The notes under the pieces were generated by a model that was not told the DNA's origin, ran no database searches, and worked only from the letters and a program-made list of their open reading frames with translations. Positions 34,145 to 45,965 of a stretch of DNA of 64,000 nucleotides are shown one piece after another. Position numbers and translations under genes: made by a program. The stretch lies in contig OY282610.1 of NCBI GenBank assembly GCA_958298945.1, positions 64,911,088 to 64,975,087 of the forward strand, given 5' to 3'. This stretch comes from Atherix ibis. Lineage: Eukaryota; Arthropoda; Insecta; Diptera; Athericidae. Each line of letters opens with the position of its first letter. Position 1 is the stretch's first letter.

Positions 34145-35626
34145 AATGCGACACCACTTGGAAACAACGTCTCCGCCGATATATAGCTGCCCCATGGAAA
34201 TATTCTGAAGGGCATAATAATTACATGTAAAAAGAAATTTAAACTCATTACCTTTCTGACACATCTCCTAGCTTATTATCTCCGCACTGGTATTATTAAT
34301 TAAGTTGATACAAATCTCAGCATACTGAAAAATGTACACAGATTTTTTTATATTAAAAGGTGCAGGTAATCTTTTATATCTAAAACCAAGCATATTGACA
34401 TATTTGGACTAAATAAAAATACATGTAAAGATTTTCAGTTAACATATTCTCCAAGAATTCTTTTCCGAAAAAGAATGATTTAAGGATATAAGTGAGCTAC
34501 AATTAACATATTCACTTGAGCGGAAATTTGTTAAATTGAATTCCCGAAATAAAATATTTGTATAACTTCTTCTATAATATATATAAAAAAAAAAACTAAA
34601 ATAAAATACCAAATTTTTTGTATTTAAATTTGAAAGTATCTCTTTTCAATGATTTTCTATCTTTAAAAAAAAAAAATGAGGTTTTTAACAAAATAATACC
34701 AAGCAGTAAAGATTCACACTTCCACAAGGGCTTAAGGAAATAATAAAAATACTGATATTTTTTATTTCTACTACCCTAACCAATCTTGCCGCCTTTGTGC
34801 GTCTCTCCCACAATTCAATAAATTCTATGCCTAACAAAGACTGATAAATTGTGTGAAATTTTAGAATGATACGTTTTAGGACTGTTTGCATAATAAAATT
34901 CCTGTGATATCGGATTGCATATATGGGCGATCCCTTATTTCATATACGACTATAGGAAATTCCTTGGATAAGATTATATTAGGCAACATGTTTATGTACA
35001 TATATGTTTCTGCCAACATAATAAGAAGTGAAATGGATGATTGAGAAAATTTTGGAGCTGCGCGTTCTTTTGTATCCATCTACTACTAACACTTTCTAAA
35101 GAAATTCACTATGAAGCCTATTCCAAGCCAATCCATAGTAGTTTTGTCAGCAGTACAGCCATTCACTAAGTCATATAGAATTAGTACAGAATTCTTAAGG
35201 GGTTTAGTTATCTTTTCCTAAAGACCAAGTTAAAGTGTTTAACCAAATCGACAGTATATATCAATTTCCACTAAAGGGATGCTAAGTTCTTAATCCTCTT
35301 TCTCTCCTTACATTTTTACAAATATTTCTTTAGTTATTTTACCATAACCAAAATTTGAATATTTGTAGCTCAATAATATTCAAACGTTTATATTGTACTG
35401 TGCTATTCAACTGTAGTTTATAAGTTATTTCTAAAATACTCGTAACAGGAGCAAGGTAAATATATTTTCCAAAGTTCCTTTAGTTCTTGTGAGAATAACC
35501 TAATACTGCATCGCAGTATAACCATACTTCAATACTCGTTTTAAAGGCTTGAGAGGCATACGAGTATTATGTTTGACTGCTGCACCTTTCGCTGTACTAA
35601 CCAAAATTTTTATTTAAATATTATGG
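34145..35626. other. AT-rich spacer, nothing seen
   Basis: Chance frames only. TACTCGTA-type octamers at 35437 and 35559. Confidence 0.5.
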
Positions 35627-35628
35627 TA

Positions 35629-36888
35629 CGATGGTCATTCAACAAGTACTTAGCCTACAAAAGAAAAACGAAAATTTTGGAAAGATGGCAATTTATTTTT
35701 CCACATAATCTTCTTCAAGCTCGATACACTTGGCCCAGCGATGCTCTAACTTTTTTAACCCGTCCAAAAAATACATTTTCTCGAGGGAAGCAAAATAGGC
35801 CTCCGTGGCGACGATGACCTCCTCATTCGACCCAAATCTATTCCCGGCGAGTGATTTTTTCAGGTTTGGACACAAAAAGTAGTCACAGGTGGCCAAATCT
35901 GGAGTGTACGGTGGATGGGATAGCAATTCGTAGCGCAATTCGACCAATTTGGCCATGGCGACGGCGGAGGTGTGTGCCGGCGCGTTGTCGTGGTGGAACA
36001 GCAGTTTTTTCTTCGCAAAGCGGGCCCAATAAGTCAGCATAGTAGCGCCCCGTGATTGTTTTACCCTTCTCGAGGTTATCGATGTGGATCACACCTTGTG
36101 AATCCCAGAAAACGGTGGCCATCACCTTTCCGGCCGATCGAACAGTCTTCGCCTTCTACGGAGCACGTTCGCCGGGTGAAGTCCACTGTTTCGACTGTTC
36201 CTTGGTCTCTGGTGTGTACCAGTGAATCCATGTTTCGTCGACGGTCACAAAACGACGCAAGAACTCCGCTGGATTGCGCTGAAACAGCGCCATATACGTC
36301 GCCGATGTGGTCTCACGGTTGCGCTTGTTTTCAGGTGTGAGCAAACGCGGCACCCATCGCGCCGACAGCTTTCTCATGCCCAGTTCTTCGTGTAGAATAT
36401 GATGTACCGTTCCTACTGCGATGCCCACAGTCTCAGCTATCTCGTGAACCTTCAATCGACGGTCTGCTAACACGAGATCATGGACTTTTTTAACGTTTTC
36501 CTCCGTAGCAACCGTTTTCGGGGCACCTGGGCGTGGCTCATCAAAAACCGACGTGCGGCCACGAACAAACTCGTTGAACCAATTCTTGACGGTCGCCATC
36601 GAAGGAGAAGAGTCACCATACACAGCATCCAAGCGATCTTTGATTTCGCTGCGCGTTTTCCCTTCCAAAAACAAGAATCTAATCACCGAACGATATTGTT
36701 CTTTTTCCATTTTTGTGCAACCGACCGACACGCTCGCTTTCAAAGGCTCTCAAAACAAAACTAACTAAGGGAATCGACTGAAACTTTGACAGTAGGCTAC
36801 TAAAAGAATGTACTGCACGATGTTAAATTTCTTTTATGACAGCAGTTCCATCGGGCGGTGAGACTAAGTACTGGTTGAGTGATCCTCG
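35629..36888 (-). mobile_element. Family B mariner-like element B1, near full length
   Basis: The left end is CGATGGTCATTCAACAAGTA then CTTAG after TA (35627-35628). The right end, reversed, is CGAGGATCACTCAACCAGTA then CTTAG, with TA at 36889-36890. Its length is 1260 bp. It encodes one transposase remnant on the minus strand. A deleted relative lies at 42964-43509. Confidence 0.93.
35693..36710 (-). pseudogene. Family B mariner transposase, two lesions
   Basis: The ATG at 36710 (MEKEQYRSVIRFLFLEGK) is followed by an open HTH half with EEPRPGAPKTVA-like linker residues and ILHEELGMRKLSARWVPRLL. RRFVTVDETWIHWYTPETKE carries the first Asp. A TAG interrupts GERAP-stop-KAKTV (about 36156), and an indel near 36040 shifts the frame within YYADLL. 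The last frame runs KKKLLFHHDNAPAHTSAVAM (second Asp) to LATCDYFLCPNLKKSLAG (third Asp), ending DYVEK-stop. Without these two lesions the length would be about 340 residues, typical of mariner. Confidence 0.92.
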
Positions 36889-36890
36889 TA

Positions 36891-37809
36891 TATCTACAAG
36901 AATGTGATTGGTTACTTTTTCTGGTGAATCAAGGTAAATTGCGGTATAAGAAGTATAAGGAGATCTCGAGTTATTGTCTTGCTGGTCCATTTCGCATAGA
37001 AGATAATTATTTATTACATAAGATGAATATTTAATCACATTCTCATTGGTCTTTATAATATTTTAATTTTCAACAATAATAATAGGTGTATTCGTGCATT
37101 GGGCTATGCAGGGATGTTAATGAAAAATTGTTTAGATATTTTTCTAACTAGATTGTTTACGATATTATAAGATCTGGTGTATATTCCCATAAAATAATTA
37201 TCCGGTATAGTTTATTATTTGTGTTTCACTGTTTTTTTCATTCCCATCAATTTGATCATCTCGATAAATTCATATTTCAAGGTTAGGAAAATGTCTTATA
37301 CTAAATGGATTCAATATGTTCAGAAGACACAGCAAAATATTTAAAATTCTTAAGTTAAACTGTACAACAATTGTAATTTCTGGGATATAAAAACTACTTT
37401 ATACATAAAAACGTTATCCTAACTTAACGTAAACACTTTTGGCAGCTATTCATTTTCCATTTCCATAACCTTTTAATATTTTATTAATTCTTTTAATTTA
37501 ATACCAACCTATCTTTTGATATGTTGAAACTTTAAGATTTCTGTTATAAAACTTATAATCTTTTAATAATAAATATTATAGCCATCAAGTACAAATTTTC
37601 TACGTTTTATGCGCCTCTAATCGTTACGAAGCTAGTTTCAGTTTAAGGCAGTGTTCCAAAAGTATCATGATTTTTAAACATGTTGTTTGCATTCTTAAAA
37701 TTAGTATTTGATGTGACTTAGCAAACACTTTCCCTATTTCTACATAGCTATAAGGCTATATTTTCCGAAAGTATCATAATTTTACCAATTAAGGCCTTAT
37801 AGTATATAT
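36891..37809. other. AT-rich spacer, nothing seen
   Basis: No recognised feature. Confidence 0.5.
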
Positions 37810-37810
37810 A

Positions 37811-38655
37811 TTGGGTTGTCCGTAGAGCAATTTCGTTTTTTGCCAACAGCGGAATTAATTGTATTTTTTCACAACCAACTTCACACTTAAATATGTATTT
37901 TGACAGCTGACATAGCAAGGCTTGCTTATGACAAAATTCGATTGATCCTGCACAGTCGTTTTCGGTTAATACACTTATAAATATGGAATGTGAATAACAG
38001 CATTTTCGGTATATTTTACTTTTTTACTATAGAAAAGATAAAAATGATGTTCAAGCAAGAAAACAATTTTCCTGTATTTATCGAGAAGATGTGTTAAGTA
38101 ACCTTCAGTACCAAAACTGGTTTGCAAAATTTCTGGAAGGCCAGTTGAAGCTGATGAAAACACAACCGGTGAATAACAAATCGTGAGATCGCTGAAAGAC
38201 TATATTTATCGAATACAATCGTTCGTGATCACTTGAAACGGTTAGGTGTAATCTCAAAGCTCAACACGTGAGTTTTTCATCTTCTTACAAGAAAAAATTT
38301 GTTCTGTCGCATTGACGTTTATGATTTGCTTCTAAAACGCCAAGAAATTGATACATTCTTGAAGCGTATCATCACTGGGGACCAGAAATGGGTTGTCTAC
38401 AATAATGTTAAGCGCAAAAGATCCAGGAGTAGAAAAGATGAACCGTCTCAAAGCACTTCGAAAGCCAATATTCATCAAAAATAGGTTATGCTATCTGTTT
38501 GGTAAGATTCCAAAGGAATCGTTTATTTTGAGCTTCTACTGAGCAATACAACGATGAATTCTGAAGTGTACTGTCATCGGTTGGATAAATTGAATGATTC
38601 ACTTAAAGAAAAAAGGCCAGAGTTGGTCAATTTCTTCACTTTCCGAACAACACAA
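37811..38655 (+). mobile_element. Family E mariner-like element E2, deleted
   Basis: The left ITR begins TTGGGTTGTCCG after TA; the right end is CACTTTCCGAACAACACAA before TA (38656-38657). It is 845 bp: the 3' third of the transposase, from the NRKxIVFEQDN region on, is deleted up to the right ITR. A TACGAGTA octamer (38658-38665) lies one base beyond the terminal TA. Confidence 0.9.
37983..38630 (+). pseudogene. Family E transposase (E2), C-terminus deleted
   Basis: From the ATG near 37983 the decayed HTH part has the YxRKDKNDV and LQYQNWFAKF motifs. Frameshifts follow; RIITGDQKWVVYNNVKRKRS (about 38366-38425) retains the first Asp, then NIHQK and a stop. LSVW and GIVYFELLLSNTTMNSEVY-like sequence follow. 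Second and third Asp are deleted. Confidence 0.82.
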
Positions 38656-38669
38656 TATACGAGTAGGCT

Positions 38670-39765
38670 GGCACTATTATATTCCAAAATTTTCACAGAG
38701 TAACATTGTCAAAAGTATTTAATGGTACGAGATGTAATAGAAAAGGAATGATAGTTAATAATTTTCATCTGCGAAGGCGTTGTTTCCACTCTTCGTGGAC
38801 ATGCTGGTAGGCTTTAATTGCAAACGCCTTCTGCTACTCGGAAACACTCCTTTTCGATATAATCGACAGTAGCAAGAATTTTTTAATTTTGACAGACAAG
38901 AAAAACTTACAATTTAATTAATATTATAAAAATTTAATAAAATGGTTCATGATAAGTGGACAACATTTTGTATGTTATTTAATTCAAAATTTATTTACAC
39001 AACTAATTAGCATATATGATTTATAATTAAAAAAAACATTCTATCAGCATTCCATAAATTAAATGATAAACTTCGTATGCTAAGATATAACGGCTATTAA
39101 TTCAAGCACAACTATTTAAACTTATATTATGGACTAAAAAGGCTTCTAATAAATACTAAAATTCCAACGAAAAGGATTAGAATTTACCAAAAATAACAAA
39201 TTCTATCTAATACTGAATATTTAACCATATTTTAAATCATCCGAAAATACCGCATTGAATTATTTATTTGAAAACATTTTTAATTAAAACTTATTAACCA
39301 TAGTTTGAAAATTATTTTTATATAATTATAATTACATATAAATAAATTATAATAGAATATTAAATTATATTATGGACTATATTTAGAATCTCACTCCATT
39401 ATACACGTAAGTATGTAGGATCTTTCAAGTATGTTAATGTGGTAAATTTTCGAGTAAGAATCAACTCAACCATGTATGTGAATATTTAATAAATTTCTAT
39501 TCTCATATTTGAAATGCGTATTATTAAGCTTTGTAACGGGATATTGTCTTAAATTTCGAAAGTGTACAATAAAATGAAATTAAGAATCTATTTAAGAGTG
39601 TTTACCCGTTCGATGTTTAGATAAATATTTATTTTTCTTTTACTAAAATGTGACACGAAATGCATTAAGTTTTGCTTATATTGTTAATCATCGGCCACAT
39701 TATGCTTCATAAAATTCGATTTCAAATTTAAAAACTTTACTAACCAAATATTAAATGTGATTAAT
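38670..39765. other. AT-rich spacer, nothing seen
   Basis: 38745-38880 is slightly GC-richer but matches nothing that I know. The rest is very AT-rich. Confidence 0.45.
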
Positions 39766-39766
39766 A

Positions 39767-40661
39767 TAGGGTTTTCCAAAAGGAGTAATATGAATTATTT
39801 TCAACAAAAAAAACATACGAATTGTTAAGGAAATTCAAATGTTTTTTATTTAATGTGAAGTATAATCGATACAATTAAGTTCTGAATAAAATATCATTCA
39901 AATGACCTCCACAACTTCTTTTGCAGTAACGAATTCGATTTTTCCACTAAATCAAGTCGTATGTCATGAATAGCACGTTCAATATTGACTTCTAAATCTT
40001 GAAGAGAAAGTCTGGTTTATTGTAAAAAGACCAATGACTTTAAATAACCCCACAAGAAATAGTCTAATGGTGTTAAATCAGAACTTCTTGGAGGCCATTT
40101 AATGTCACAATTTCTTGAAATAATCGAATCTCCAAACTTTTTTCGCAATAATTCGGTTGTTGCACGTGCAGTGTGGCACATAGTCCCGTCTTGTTAAAAC
40201 CAGATTTTGTCAAGATCAACTTCTTCTAATTTCAGCCATAAAAAGTTGGTTATCATCGATCTATACCGGTCTCCATTGACAGTAACGGTGTTATCAGCTT
40301 CATTTCGAAATGAGTACGGACCGATGATACCACCAGACCAAATACCACACCAAACTGTCAATTTAGGAGAATGTAATGGGTGTTCATAAATAATTTGTGG
40401 ATTTTCTTCACACCAGAATCGATAGTTTTGTTTATTTTCCGCACCACTCAGATGGCAAAAGCGCACGAAAAGTTGCAATTAGAGAACGATTATTTTGATA
40501 ATAAAATTGAATAATTTGTAAACGTTGTTCTTATGTATATCTCTCCATTATGAAATTGTAAACATTACTGAATATAAGGAAGAAAAAGACGGATCATGGC
40601 ATATTACAAATGGCCGAAACGTCACTTAGAAATCAAATCACTCTTATTGGAAAACTCTATA
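39767..40661 (-). mobile_element. Family F Tc1/mariner element F3, N-terminally deleted
   Basis: The ends are inverted: the left reads TAGGGTTTTCCAAAAGGAGT, the right reversed reads TAGAGTTTTCCAATAAGAGT, 17 of 20 matching; both are flanked by TA. At 895 bp it lacks the HTH coding half. It is the best preserved F copy. Confidence 0.85.
39900..40550 (-). pseudogene. Family F transposase, catalytic half
   Basis: The minus strand reads HLSGAENKQNYRFWCEENPQ, then IIYEHPLHSPKLTVWCGIWS, GGIIGPYSFRNEADN, NGDRYRSMITNFLWLKLEEV and DLDKIWF. A TAA follows in place of the Gln of WFQQDG, then QDGTMCHTARATTELLRKKF (second Asp) and WPPRSSDLTPLDYFLWGYLK (last Asp). Between the QDG Asp and the PLDYF Asp lie 41 residues, unlike the 34 of the other mariners here. 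The DEAHF box with the first Asp is lost at the deletion junction (VRFCHLSG). Confidence 0.85.
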
Positions 40662-40742
40662 TAACATTTCGAAAACACTATTCTTTTTTTAAAGTTGGTG
40701 TAGGATTTTGATTAACGTGATTTTATCTTGCATTAACGTGAT

Positions 40743-41566
40743 ACAAGGGTCAATAAGTCCTTGGAAAAAGATGGAAAAAAAAATGTTTTTAAAAAAAAAA
40801 TTTCCAACCGCTTTTGCAAAATTGTTATCCCGTCCAAAAAATAGGATTTCGGAAGTTCTGCAAAATACTCATCCGTTTGAGCAATGACGTCCTTGTTGGA
40901 AGTGAACCGTCGTCCGCCAAGCCATTTCTTCAGATTGGGGAAAAGAATATAGTCACTCGGGGCCAAATCTGGTGAATAAGCGGGATGCTGCAACAATTCC
41001 ATTCTCAATTGCACAATTTTGGCCATGGAAACAGCGCATGTGTGCACACGCGCATTGTCCTGATGCAAGAGGATTTTTTTCTTCTTCAGATGGGGGCGTT
41101 TCTCTTTGATTTCCTTGCTCAACCGTTGCAATAACGACGCGTAATACGCTCCTGTTATTGTTTTTCTTTTTTCCAAGTAGTCGATAAAAATGATGCCCTG
41201 CGAATCCCAAAAGACCGTGGCCATCACCTGGCCGGCCGATGGCACCGTTTTTGCCTTCTTCGGAGCCCGTTCACCCTTGAAAATCCACTGTGATGACTGT
41301 CTCTTCGTTTCTGGAGTGTAGTAGTGTATCCAGGTTTCGTCCACAGTGACATATCGACGAAGGAATTCGGCAGGATTGCGATAAAAGAGTGCCAACATAG
41401 CCTCAGAGTCCACTACACGATTGCGCTTATTCTCCTCTGAGAGCAAACGCGGCACCCATCTTGCCAAAATTTTTTTCACAGACAATTTTTCATGCAAAAT
41501 TGAAGTGACTGTACCTTTCCTATCGATAATGCTACTTACAACAAAAAATCTTTACTGACACTTAGT
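40743..41566 (-). mobile_element. Mariner-like element A5, deleted
   Basis: The left ITR is degenerate (CAAGGGTCAATAAGTCCTTG after TA, a 4-bp gap relative to A). The right side keeps the subterminal TTTCCTATCGATAATGCTAC and AAAAATCTTTACTGACACT sequence but not the terminal ITR. The HTH half is deleted between GTVTSILHE codons (41500) and that subterminal sequence. Confidence 0.85.
40800..41510 (-). pseudogene. Mariner transposase (A5), HTH deleted
   Basis: Open from about 41497 through LSVKKILARWVPRLLSEENK, RYVTVDETWIHYYTPETKRQ (first Asp), HQDNARVH (second) and LAPSDYILFPNLKKWL (third). It then reads FLDGITILQKRLE, after which a deletion removes the KCIELKGDYVEK end. The full catalytic core of family A is thus intact in one frame here, but without the DNA-binding domain. 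Confidence 0.9.
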
Positions 41567-41569
41567 AAC

Positions 41570-42962
41570 TCAAACGAGTTTAAAACCTTAAATAAATATC
41601 GACATTATCTAAGGAGTTTAAAATTCAAGAACTTGAATTACTCAAGTTAATTAACATAAGCAGGGTTACCGAATGAAGTTAATTATTATTAAGATTCGTG
41701 AAACAGTAAAGAAGCAGAACATGAAGATCGGAAGATTATTAAAAATATAATCGAAATTATAAACTAGAGAACATTTTTCATTCCATTAGTAAATATTTTT
41801 TACTGACTTAAAAAAAAAACAAATTTTGATTAAGGTGAATACCGTCAATATTTGCTTGAACGATTTGACTTTATTGATGGAGCATCGAAAACACCAGGTT
41901 TTACCAGTTACACTGAAATAGAAGATATACCATAATTAAATAAAGTTTGAATTTGGATTACTGATTTCAGCCATGATACGAGTACAGGCTAGGCTTAAAT
42001 GGTCTACTTAAATGGTAAGGCAAAGGATAACTGCATCGGACCAATCATCTGCTAAGTGAAGACAAGTACACCGGCCTTTCTCTATCTCTTCTAACACCTT
42101 CCACACGCGCGATATGGAAATAATTATAAATATATTATTAACTCGTTTAGCGCAGCATATCTGCTACTGTATCTTCGAAGTCCTCTTTCGATGCAGTTCA
42201 AATACCAATAAGCACAGTGGGTTAAATTTTGGTTCAACTTTTACTTCCATGGCATACATTATAGACTATTTAAGCCTTTAAAAAGAGTAGATTAAAACTG
42301 CCTTCTGCGGTGAGTAGTTGTCCACAGTGGAGTACCGAAATAAGCTATCGGAGTACGGGTGTCTGTCACTACTTCTTGATCGATCATTACAATTACTATT
42401 GGTCAACGGAGTCTCAATAACGATAGTAAGGTAGAATTTAAAACCTTCTGAAGATGCGATCAAATCTTTTAGATTGTATGATAACACTTTCTACATAATT
42501 ACGAGCCCATCTGCGTTAAGTGACGGGAAATCAAAATGCTGCGTTACTAATCTGACTGGACAAGCAAGATGGTAAACTATATTAAAAAAAGTTCGACGGA
42601 AGTTGGTCGTAAAAAATTTTCGAGGATTTTTTGCAGAAACATAACAGAGTATTGAATATTCTTTTGTCTAATTTAGAGTTCTTATCCTTCCAATTATGAA
42701 TTATCTCATCAGATTAATTAGATATTACTAAATATTTCTAATTAATTGTACAATTTATTTTTTTTATTTACGAAACAAGACATCGGTAACGACCTTATTC
42801 GAACTAAATATTAGCATGGCGGTTGTCTGCGGTAAATTGGCTAACGCTAACCGTTTCGTTTTCCGATATTTGGCAGGTTTTCTGCATTTTATGGCTTTGT
42901 TATTTTTCTCACTTTGTCATTTTCTTAGTTAAATCGTAAGTGAGGCTATGATCTAGATTTCC
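41570..42962. other. Spacer, unassigned
   Basis: Mixed AT-rich DNA with somewhat GC-richer patches (41980-42130, 42280-42400, 42780-42900). None matches a family that I recognise. A TACGAGTA octamer lies at 41977. Confidence 0.4.
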
Positions 42963-42963
42963 A

Positions 42964-43509
42964 TCGGTCATTCAACAAGTACTTAGCCTACAAAAGAATA
43001 ACGAAAATTTTGGAGACGTGGCAATTTATTTTTCCACATAATCTCCTTCCTACTGCGATGCCCACAGTCTCAGCTATCTCGTGAACCTTCAATCGACGGT
43101 CTGCCAATACGAGATCGTGGACTTTTTTAACGTTTTCCTCCGTAGCAGCCGTTTTCGGGTCACCTAGGCGTGGCTCATCAAAAACCGACGTGCGGCCACG
43201 AACAAACTCGTTGAACCAATTCTTGACGGTCGCCATCGAAGGAGAAGAGTCACCATACACAGCATCTAAGCGATCTTTGATTTCGCTGCGCGTTTTCCTT
43301 TCCAAAAAATCACCGAACAATATTGTTCTTTTTCCATTTTTGTGCAACCGACCGACACGCTCGCTTTCAAAGGCTCTCAAAACAAAACTAATAAAGGGAA
43401 TCGACTGAAACTTTGACAGTAGTCTACTAAAAGAATGTACTGCACGATGGTAAATTTCTTTTGTGACAGCAGTTCTATCGGGCAGTGAGCTAAGTACTTG
43501 TTGAATGAC
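42964..43509 (-). mobile_element. Family B element B2, MITE-sized deletion derivative
   Basis: It shares both ends and subterminal sequence with B1 (left CGGTCATTCAACAAGTACTT, right ...GTACTTGTTGAATGAC) but is only 546 bp. The catalytic half is deleted: CACATAATCTCCTTC (3' side) joins CTACTGCGATGCCCAC (HTH region), with TTC shared between the two breakpoints. Confidence 0.9.
43040..43337 (-). pseudogene. Family B transposase HTH domain only (B2)
   Basis: The ATG at 43337, then a short deletion near the start. The frame is open through ERKTRSEIKDRLDAVYGDSS, NWFNEFVRGRTSVFDEPRLG and LADRRLKVHEIAETVGIAVG to the junction. It would encode a DNA-binding domain without catalysis, as in a potential repressor, if expressed from upstream; the proper start is shifted by the deletion. 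Confidence 0.8.
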
Positions 43510-43510
43510 A

Positions 43511-45964
43511 TATTTCGATAATTGTAAGTTCTCTGAGATTTTATGCAAACCCAACTACCAATTGATCAATTCTACCTACTACACATATCATCTGCTGAGA
43601 AGTATTTTAGGAAAATAATCGTTTATAAGAAAACTGGAAAAAATAATTATTTTTAACCTTCAGCATATTTCCTCCATAAAAATAATTGTTCATTTATGGT
43701 ATCAGAATTATACTTTTTAAAAAAATTATGTACTTTACTTACAGAAGTAAAAAATCAATTCTAATTTTTTTGAAAATCTAAACTTTTTTTATATTACAAT
43801 ATATAAAAGCAAAATCGTAAAACTTTCGAAGTGAGAACGAGTAAAATCCTTAAAAACAAACATTTATAATTTTAAGAAATTAATGGAATTCAATATATTT
43901 AATAAAACTACAATATTTTAAGCAAATTTATTGAATAATCCACAATTTGTTTTTATATATTATATAAAAAAATACTATTAAAAAGGCTCTTTCTATTTTA
44001 AACTTCTTAAGTCAAAACAAATTTTTTTTTTTGGAAAGTTACAAACATTTTTTTTCTAAAAATATTTAAAAAATTTTAAGAAAATATAGAAAAATTATTT
44101 TCTTTACTTTACGATTTATATAATTACAATATATAAATTCCATTCGAAGTTTATTAGTTTAATTAAAATATGCTTATACACGTATATATATTCTTTTCCA
44201 TTGATTTTTATCTTTATCTAATTGATGATCTTTTAGAAGACATGAAAAACTAATCAGAAATATTTAAGAATTTCTTTAATCTTATGTGTATACGTGTACA
44301 ATAAATATAATAAATGATATCAAAGAAATAGAAAATATATTATTTTTATTGATGATAAAAAAGATAGAAGTAGATTTTTGAAATTGTGGGTGTCCTTTTT
44401 TGATTATCATCTAAAATAAGTAAACTTTGATCCCAAATCATGTTCTGGGGTTGTTGTTCTTAGATTTTATTTGATTTTGTTTTTTCTTTGAGAAATAGTG
44501 ATCTAAGTTACGTGACTTAAGGTGAGAAGATGAAAATAACGTGACTGAAATAAGAATAAAAATATAAATGAAATTGAAAACTTTTCACAATTTTCGTTAG
44601 TATTAAACTAATGGATTGCAGTTATGGAATATAGTGTTAAAATTACAAATGAGCTGGTATGGCAAGGTGTAGCTCAACTTTCTTAGATAGTACAAGTAGC
44701 TACCATGACGATGGATTATTATTTCTACTAATATTGCACATATTTGTACCTACTTATCCTACATATATATATACTAGTATTCGAGGCCACATTTAGATGT
44801 TCAAAACTCTATGAAAGCCACTCTAATGAGACCATATTTCCATTAATTTTAGCAACAAGATTAATACGAATTTGTTCAAGCGAAATTAGTTATGACGTGA
44901 TCTGGATCCACTTATACGCATACACATAAGTATTATAGGCACAGAATGTTTCGTTTAATTTTCTTATCAAGTATTATAGTTTTGTTTCTTCTTTTAGACT
45001 TTATTAATTTCTCCAACTTACCCATAGTTCTTACATACAACAGATTTAGACTATCGATAATTCCAGAAATATATGTGTGCTCAATTAGAAAATGCTTTCG
45101 ATTCAATACAATTAATACTCGTATATATTTTTTTAAGTACGGAAAAATAATTATTTTTGATCATTGACTGATTTCTGATAAAATTTTACTATCAGATAAT
45201 ACCATATAACGACGCATTATTGTAAATATTTTTTACATCATTATACGAGTATGTTATCCATTTATTTGTTTCTAATTAAAGTATATTAAGATATAATCAA
45301 TAGTTATTTTTATACTCAAATGAACCTCAAGAGAACTAATTCATCTATTTTGATTTTAATAAAAATTAATTTATTACTCATCAATATTAATTAATCCAAA
45401 TCTATTTAAAATTATTTGACGTCTCAATAGGATTTGGAGTTACGTAATATGAACAATATTTAATATAAAATAAATACCAATTCGACATTATCGGTAGGTA
45501 CATGATACATTGTATAAAATTGGATAGTTTAAATTATATATATGTAATAAAAGATGTTATTAATTTATATATTATTTTCTAGTATCATCATTTAACTTGA
45601 GGAGATTTTCAAATAATTCTGATATTTAGGCATAGTTACGATATTGAAAAACATCAAATTCTTATAAGAAATAAATTTTATGATTTTGGAGTACTACTTG
45701 TTTTGATTGTATTTTATTTGAATTTTGGATATTTATACGAGGTAGAAAAATAACAAATGAGAAAGTTTCCTTTGGAAACAATACATCGACGGAACTATTG
45801 TATCGAATCTTTATTGTATCGAATCTTTATCTTACTCCTTGGAATGCAGTCGATAATGTCAAAATTACGTTCTTTCGAAATGATCTTGGGGAATAGAAGC
45901 CATCGTTTGTTCCACATTTTCATCAGTTTTCTATGTTTAAGATCTTCCTGAGTAAGGGTAAAGT
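43511..45964. other. AT-rich spacer, nothing seen
   Basis: About 2.4 kb, very AT-rich, with chance frames only. TACTCGTA octamers at 45116 and 45244; a tandem TTATTGTATCGAATC pair near 45794-45828. Confidence 0.5.
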
Positions 45965-45965
45965 A

